DNA of 11,520 bases from an uncultured Panacagrimonas sp. (lineage in GTDB: Bacteria; Pseudomonadota; Gammaproteobacteria; Nevskiales; Nevskiaceae), in contig CAMLNE010000105.1 of the NCBI GenBank assembly GCA_946481265.1, forward strand, positions 1-11,520, in the 5' to 3' direction. Below, piece after piece: positions 8,142 to 11,520 of this stretch. How positions within the stretch are numbered: the first letter of the stretch is position 1; each line of letters opens with the position of its first letter. The notes beneath the pieces were generated by a model that did not search any database, had not been told where the DNA came from, and saw nothing but the letters and a program-made list of their open reading frames with translations. Position numbers and translations under genes: made by a program.

Positions 8142-8427
8142 AAGTCCCGTTCCTGCCTTTGCTTGTGCCGACCCCCGCGCCGTTCCGGCGGTACGCCGAA
8201 GCGCTGTTGACCGTAGACCGTAGCCTGGAAAGAGCGAAGCGAATTCCGGGTTCCGACCCGATTTCCGCAGGCGTCCTCCCGCAATTCGCTGCGCTCATTG
8301 CAGGCTACCGGGACTATGGGGACTACGGGGCCTGCCAGAGGCCTCCTGGTGACGATCTGCACAACCCGATGAGGGCCGGCGGCGTCACTTTTTGCAGTAG
8401 CGCCCCATCCAGATGCACAAAATGACG
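8142..8427. other. Gene-free stretch between peroxiredoxin and toxin-antitoxin genes
   Basis: Apart from the REP-like element, this 286-bp stretch shows no convincing gene. The open frames across it follow the repeat and lack family resemblance or a ribosome site. The part at 8330-8427 (after the duplications) shows only a short near-palindrome CCAGAGGCCTCCTGG (about 8335-8349). Confidence 0.6.
8220..8308. repeat. REP-like inverted repeat element
   Basis: The 31 bases at 8220-8250, starting GTAGCCTGG and ending GAATTCCGGG, match the reverse complement of 8278-8308 at 27 of 31 positions, with a 27-nt loop between. The core GAGCGmAGCGAATT is shared. This is the form of a paired REP/BIME palindrome as seen in many proteobacterial intergenic regions. 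It is flanked by two short direct duplications: GACCGTA twice before it, and GGGACTA twice at 8310-8325. Such elements are moved by RAYT transposases in trans; none is in this window. Confidence 0.7.
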
Positions 8428-8452
8428 AACGGGGCCGAAAGGCCCCGTTTTA
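8428..8452. terminator. Bidirectional intrinsic terminator
   Basis: A 9-bp GC-rich stem, AACGGGGCC (8428-8436) and GGCCCCGTT (8441-8449), closes a GAAA tetraloop and is followed by TTTAT on the plus strand. On the minus strand the same stem lies just past the yoeB stop, whose TAA (complement of 8450-8452) is in the T-run. It would stop plus-strand transcripts from the peroxiredoxin gene and minus-strand transcripts from yefM-yoeB. Confidence 0.88.
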
Positions 8453-8713
8453 TTTGTAGTGATAACGGCACGCGATGATCGCCAGATCATTCTTCTCGAC
8501 GATGTAGACCAGGCGATGCGTGTCGTCGATGCGACGCGACCAGAAGCCGGCAAGGTTCTCGCGCAAGGGTTCGGGCTTGCCGATGCCGTCGAAGGGACTG
8601 CGCAGCGTGTCCTGGATCAGCGTATTGATGCGCCGGAGCGTCTTGCGATCCTGCGTCTGCCAGTAGAGGTAGTCCTCCCAGGCGGCGAGGGTCCAGACGA
8701 CGCGGCTAGGCAT
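8450..8713 (-). CDS. yoeB: YoeB toxin, ribosome-dependent mRNA endoribonuclease
   Basis: An 87-residue RelE-superfamily toxin closely matching E. coli YoeB (84 residues). It shares the WxxxAWEDYLYWQ N-terminus, the INTLIQDTLRSPFDGIGKPEPL centre and the GFWSRRIDDTHRLVY and ACRYHY end. YoeB binds the ribosomal A site and cleaves mRNA there, stopping translation; free YefM blocks it. The catalytic residues of the family are all present: Glu in PEPLREN, Arg in FWSRRI, and the His-Tyr of RYHY near the C-terminus, so the toxin looks intact. The ATG at 8713-8711 overlaps the end of the antitoxin gene by 8 bp, as usual for this pair. The stop lies in the T-run of the bidirectional terminator. Confidence 0.96.
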   Translation of the reverse strand: MPSRVVWTLAAWEDYLYWQTQDRKTLRRINTLIQDTLRSPFDGIGKPEPLRENLAGFWSRRIDDTHRLVYIVEKNDLAIIACRYHYK

Positions 8714-8960
8714 CGACCAGCTTTCGCGTCCGGCGCTTGCCCTTGCTGAACTGGGCGATCGAACGCGTCAGGTGCGCCGCGTTCGCCGGCGACTTCAGCA
8801 GATGCACCGTCTCCATCATGCCGTTGAACGTCTCGAGCGACATCACCACCGCGTCGGGCGCGTCGCGACGCGCGATCACCGCGAAGTCCGCGTCCTCGGC
8901 GACGCGGTCGAGCAGCTGCTTGAGATTACTGCGTGCCTCGGAGAAGTTGATGACATTCAT
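8706..8960 (-). CDS. yefM: YefM antitoxin (Phd/YefM family)
   Basis: An 84-residue antitoxin that neutralises YoeB through its C-terminal half and represses its own operon through its N-terminal DNA-binding part. The family start MNVINFSEARSNLKQLLDRV, the strand FAVIARRDAPDAVVMSLETFNGMMET, and the toxin-binding LLKSPANAAHLTRSI are all recognisable; SPANAxxLxxSI is also in E. coli YefM. It is first in the operon and its stop lies inside yoeB. The ATG at 8960-8958 gives a standard length. A TGTAC/GTACA palindrome lies 9 bp upstream, consistent with autorepression. The basic KGKRRTRKLVDA tail is longer in charge than usual but normal in length. Confidence 0.95.
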   Translation of the reverse strand: MNVINFSEARSNLKQLLDRVAEDADFAVIARRDAPDAVVMSLETFNGMMETVHLLKSPANAAHLTRSIAQFSKGKRRTRKLVDA

Positions 8961-8969
8961 GGAATGACC

Positions 8970-9016
8970 TGTACTGTTAATGGTACAAGTCTAGGCCGTC
9001 TTGTCGAAGGCGACAA
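8970..9016 (-). promoter_or_regulatory. yefM-yoeB promoter and operator
   Basis: On the minus strand, -35 TTGTCG (complement of 9011-9016) and -10 TAGACT (complement of 8988-8993) are separated by exactly 17 bp. Just downstream is an inverted repeat TGTAC-N8-GTACA (8970-8987), which resembles the TGTACA-core palindromes bound by E. coli YefM. The operator would cover the transcription start. The -35 is also one arm of a hairpin, TTGTCG-AAGG-CGACAA (9001-9016), just past the end of the cyclase gene. Confidence 0.7.
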
Positions 9017-9024
9017 CTCGCGGC

Positions 9025-10395
9025 TCAGGCGCCCGCCGCGTCAAGCCCCGGCGCCGCCTCATTGGCGGCGCTCGCGTAGTGCAGCCCCTCGCCGATGCCC
9101 TTGACGTGCACCGGTCCGCGCGCGACCAGGTCGCGCGGGCCGGCGAGTTCGACGGTACGCACGTCGACCAGGATCTCGCCGCCCTGCGCCAGGTCGCAGA
9201 GGCGCGACGCAAGGTTCACCGCGGTGCCGATGGCGGTGTATTCGAGCTGCGAGGTCGAGCCGATGACCCCCACCGTGACCACGCCGCTGGAGACGCCGAC
9301 ACCCGCCGCGAGCGGCGTATCCGGATGCGACCAGCGTTGCGTGATGCCCTGGGCCGCCAGCAGGATCCGCTGCGACAGCGCCAGGCCGCGCGCCGCGTGG
9401 TCGAACACCGGGATCGGTGCCCCGACCAGGATCACGATGCCGTCGCCCGCGAAGCCCTGGATCGTCGCGTCGAACGCGGCGACCTCGTGTTCCACCGCTT
9501 CGTAGTACTCGCCCAGCAGCTGCGTGACCAGGCCCGAGTCGTGCAGGCCCGAGAAGCGCGTGAAGCCGCGCAGGTCGCAGCACAGCACGGTCAGTTCCAG
9601 CTTCTGCGGCTGCATCGTGTGCGCCAGGCCGCGCTCGGCGACCTGCTTGACCACCTCGCGCGACAGGAAGCGGCCGAGGAACTGTCCACGCTCGCCCTGG
9701 ATGGTGTGATAGCGCAGCCCGCCGATCAGGAAGATGAAGAGGCCGGGCAGGCTGGTCAGCACGTTGTAGCCGGCCGGCAGCACGTAGTTGGCGAAGAAGA
9801 ACGGCGCGCACAAGGCCACGCAGATCACGCGCTGGCGCTCGGCCTCGTCGATGCGCTGGCTGAACACGATCAGGCCCGCCGCGATCAGCAGCGAGCCCAT
9901 CAGGCTCACCGGCAGCGCGAACATCCAGAAATAGCGCCCGCCGCAGCCGCCGTCATTGCCCATGCAGAACAGGAACCGGGTCATGCGTTCTTCTGGATGG
10001 AGCGCGCCCAGCACCAGGTAGATCAGGGTGATCCCCGCGAACATCCAGGCGCAGCGGCGCACCCAGGCCAGCGCGCGGGCGGTGGGCTGCGCCGCGCGGG
10101 CCACGCGGATCATCCACAGGAACAGGCCGCCCATGACCAGCGCATCCAGCACCGGAAGCGCCACCAGCCACCAGATGTCCCGGCCGTCGGGATGCAGCAC
10201 GTGCTGCGCCGGATAGGAGGCGTTCGCAATCCCCACCATGGCCACGGCGAAGGCCAGCGCGCGCGTGGCGGGCGAATGTGGATCCCCGAGGAAATACGTG
10301 ATCGCGATGCCCAGGCCCGTGGTGCCGACGACGGCGGCGACGAGCACGATGCCCTGGTCGCCCATCGGGAACTGGAGGAAGTCCGCATAGATCAT
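9025..10395 (-). CDS. Membrane-anchored class III adenylate/guanylate cyclase
   Basis: A 456-residue protein with about seven N-terminal membrane segments (roughly 14-36, 46-66, 75-96, 115-133, 154-178, 189-208, 210-227) followed by a cytoplasmic class III cyclase domain (about 263-440). The two metal-binding aspartates are in CCDLRGFT (Asp274) and FAGDG (Asp318). The transition-state pair is in AVNLASR (Asn394, Arg398). Thr387 (EYTAIG) is at the second substrate-selecting position, as in class IIIb enzymes. The position of the purine-selecting lysine, three residues before the Gly-Asp, is Gly314, so substrate (ATP, GTP or neither) is uncertain. The membrane part resembles no sensor I can name; the short loop FCMGNDGGCGGR holds two cysteines. 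It is transcribed divergently from ilvD, possibly as leaderless mRNA. Confidence 0.92.
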   Translation of the reverse strand: MIYADFLQFPMGDQGIVLVAAVVGTTGLGIAITYFLGDPHSPATRALAFAVAMVGIANASYPAQHVLHPDGRDIWWLVALPVLDALVMGGLFLWMIRVARAAQPTARALAWVRRCAWMFAGITLIYLVLGALHPEERMTRFLFCMGNDGGCGGRYFWMFALPVSLMGSLLIAAGLIVFSQRIDEAERQRVICVALCAPFFFANYVLPAGYNVLTSLPGLFIFLIGGLRYHTIQGERGQFLGRFLSREVVKQVAERGLAHTMQPQKLELTVLCCDLRGFTRFSGLHDSGLVTQLLGEYYEAVEHEVAAFDATIQGFAGDGIVILVGAPIPVFDHAARGLALSQRILLAAQGITQRWSHPDTPLAAGVGVSSGVVTVGVIGSTSQLEYTAIGTAVNLASRLCDLAQGGEILVDVRTVELAGPRDLVARGPVHVKGIGEGLHYASAANEAAPGLDAAGA

Positions 10396-10471
10396 GGGCC
10401 GATTCTAGTTTGCGGCTGCGCGTCCAATTAGAATTCACGCCCCGCCAGCCCGGCGGATCCAGGTGGATGCC
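10396..10471. promoter_or_regulatory. Divergent cyclase/ilvD promoter region
   Basis: Two TAGAAT -10 boxes face outward: one on the minus strand (complement of 10402-10407) and one on the plus strand (10429-10434), 21 bp apart. The minus-strand box ends six bases before the cyclase ATG, so the transcript would start at or next to the start codon. The plus-strand box gives ilvD a leader of about 30 nt containing AGGTGG (10461-10466) as a possible ribosome site. Neither has a clear -35. Polymerases at the two boxes would overlap. Confidence 0.5.
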
Positions 10472-11520
10472 ATGACCAGCCCGCTGAATCGCAAGTCGAA
10501 GACCATCACGGGCGGCGTCGCCCGCAGCCCGAACCGCGCCATGCTGCGCGCGGTCGGCTTCGGCGACGGCGATTTCGACAAACCCATCGTCGGCGTCGCC
10601 AGCGGCCACTCGACGATGAATCCCTGCAACGCCGGCATCGCCCCGCTGGTCGCACGCGCCGAGGAGGCGCTGCGCCATGCCGGCGCGATGCCGCAGACCT
10701 TCGGCTTCCCCACCGTCACCGACGGCATCTCGATGGGGACCGAGGGCATGAAGTACTCGCTGGTGTCGCGCGAGGTCATTGCCGACTCGATCGAGACCGC
10801 GGCCTCGAGCCAGTGCATGGACGGCGTGCTCGCCGTGGGCGGCTGCGACAAGAACATGCCGGGTGCCATGATCGGCATGCTGCGCATCAACGTGCCCTCA
10901 GTGTTCTGCTATGCGGGCACGATCAAGCCCGGCTACTGGAAGGGCGTGCCGCTGACCATCGTCTCGCCGTTCGAGGCGGTCGGTGCGTTCAACGCCGGCA
11001 CGATGTCCAAGGAAGACCTGGTCGGCATCGAGAAGAACGCCTGCCCGACCACCGGCGCCTGCGGCGGCATGTACACCGCCAACACGATGTCGAGCGCCTT
11101 CGAGGCGCTGGGCATGAGCCTGCTGGGTTCCTCGCAGATGTCCTGCCCGGACCCGGAGAAGGCGGACTCGGTGGCCCATTCCGCACGCGTGCTCTACAAC
11201 GCCATCGTCCACGACATCAAGCCGCGGGACGTGGTCACGCGCAAGAGCATCGAGAACGCGATCATGCTGGTGATGGCCACCGGCGGTTCGACCAACGCGG
11301 TGCTGCACTTCCTCGCCATCGCGCACGCCGCGGGCGTGGAGTTCGCGCTGTCCGACATCGAGGCGATCCGCCTGAAGACGCCGGTGCTGTGCGATCTCAA
11401 GCCCTCGGGCAAGTACGTGGCGGTGGACTTCCACAAGGCCGGCGGCGTCCCGCAGGTGCTCAAAATGCTGCTCGCCCACGGCCTGCTGCACGGCGATGCG
11501 CTGACCGTCACCGGCCAGAC
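10472..11520 (+). CDS. ilvD: Dihydroxy-acid dehydratase IlvD (3' truncated by the window)
   Basis: The first 349 codons of an IlvD/EDD-family dehydratase that makes 2-keto acids in valine, leucine and isoleucine synthesis. Fe-S ligand cysteines are visible as Cys52 (STMNPCN), Cys125 (GGCDKNMPG) and Cys197 ([18 protein letters not shown]). The adjacent Lys127 is the residue carboxylated in studied members to bind Mg2+. The opening ([32 protein letters not shown]) matches the shorter roughly 560-residue branch rather than the 616-residue E. coli IlvD; this branch often has a 2Fe-2S cluster, which is an inference here. The start ATG at 10472 follows AGGTGG. An earlier ATG at 10467 meets a stop after one codon. 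The related sugar-acid dehydratases (Edd and others) are less likely from the N-terminus. Confidence 0.94.
   Translation, partial: MTSPLNRKSKTITGGVARSPNRAMLRAVGFGDGDFDKPIVGVASGHSTMNPCNAGIAPLVARAEEALRHAGAMPQTFGFPTVTDGISMGTEGMKYSLVSREVIADSIETAASSQCMDGVLAVGGCDKNMPGAMIGMLRINVPSVFCYAGTIKPGYWKGVPLTIVSPFEAVGAFNAGTMSKEDLVGIEKNACPTTGACGGMYTANTMSSAFEALGMSLLGSSQMSCPDPEKADSVAHSARVLYNAIVHDIKPRDVVTRKSIENAIMLVMATGGSTNAVLHFLAIAHAAGVEFALSDIEAIRLKTPVLCDLKPSGKYVAVDFHKAGGVPQVLKMLLAHGLLHGDALTVTGQ

Noticed and set aside
8159..8425. Small plus-strand open frame after the peroxiredoxin
   Set aside because: It runs through the REP-like inverted repeat, has no ribosome site and resembles no family.
9001..10431. Long open frame (476 codons) on the plus strand opposite the cyclase
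   Set aside because: Composition is Arg/His/Gln/Ala-rich with no domain pattern, as expected for the antisense of a GC-rich gene. The cyclase on the other strand has clear motifs.

Overview
The window is GC-rich, densely packed chromosomal DNA of a gammaproteobacterium, most likely of the Xanthomonadales (Lysobacter/Xanthomonas/Rhodanobacter-like). This placement is an inference. It rests on the fis-purH pairing next to prmA, a prmC-moeB-JAB cluster, few recognisable Shine-Dalgarno sites, and TAGAAT-type -10 boxes. No rRNA, tRNA, CRISPR array or transposase was seen.

Left block (1-1420, +): the 3' end of prmC (release-factor glutamine methyltransferase), then moeB (E1-like adenylyltransferase, ATGA overlap), then a small JAB/MPN-fold protein (11-bp overlap) whose metal-binding residues are substituted. 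These three look like one operon. A 256-bp non-coding foldback repeat (1421-1676), ending in a four-copy 16-bp tandem array, separates it from the convergent block.

Minus-strand block (1677-4506): prmA (ribosomal protein L11 methyltransferase), then fis (nucleoid protein), then purH (last two steps of IMP synthesis). The fis stop and purH start overlap as ATGA. A candidate promoter with a GC-rich discriminator lies ahead of fis.

Middle plus-strand block (4710-8141): a MATE-family efflux pump, a REC-EAL protein degenerate in both domains, and a 1-Cys peroxiredoxin. Two clean palindromes, ahead of the pump and ahead of the peroxiredoxin, look like operators. After the peroxiredoxin comes about 300 bp without a gene, holding a REP-like inverted repeat and a strong bidirectional terminator.

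Right block (8450-11520): a yefM-yoeB toxin-antitoxin pair (-) with a recognisable TGTAC/GTACA operator, a membrane class III nucleotidyl cyclase (-), and the divergently transcribed ilvD (+), which runs off the window. The cyclase and ilvD share a 76-bp gap with two outward-facing TAGAAT boxes, and the cyclase mRNA may be leaderless.

Most genes are conserved housekeeping genes. The less ordinary items are the JAB pseudoenzyme beside moeB, the REC-EAL pseudo-signalling protein, the foldback/16-bp repeat locus, and the cyclase promoter and active-site details. I did not find clear evidence of a wholly new multi-gene system.
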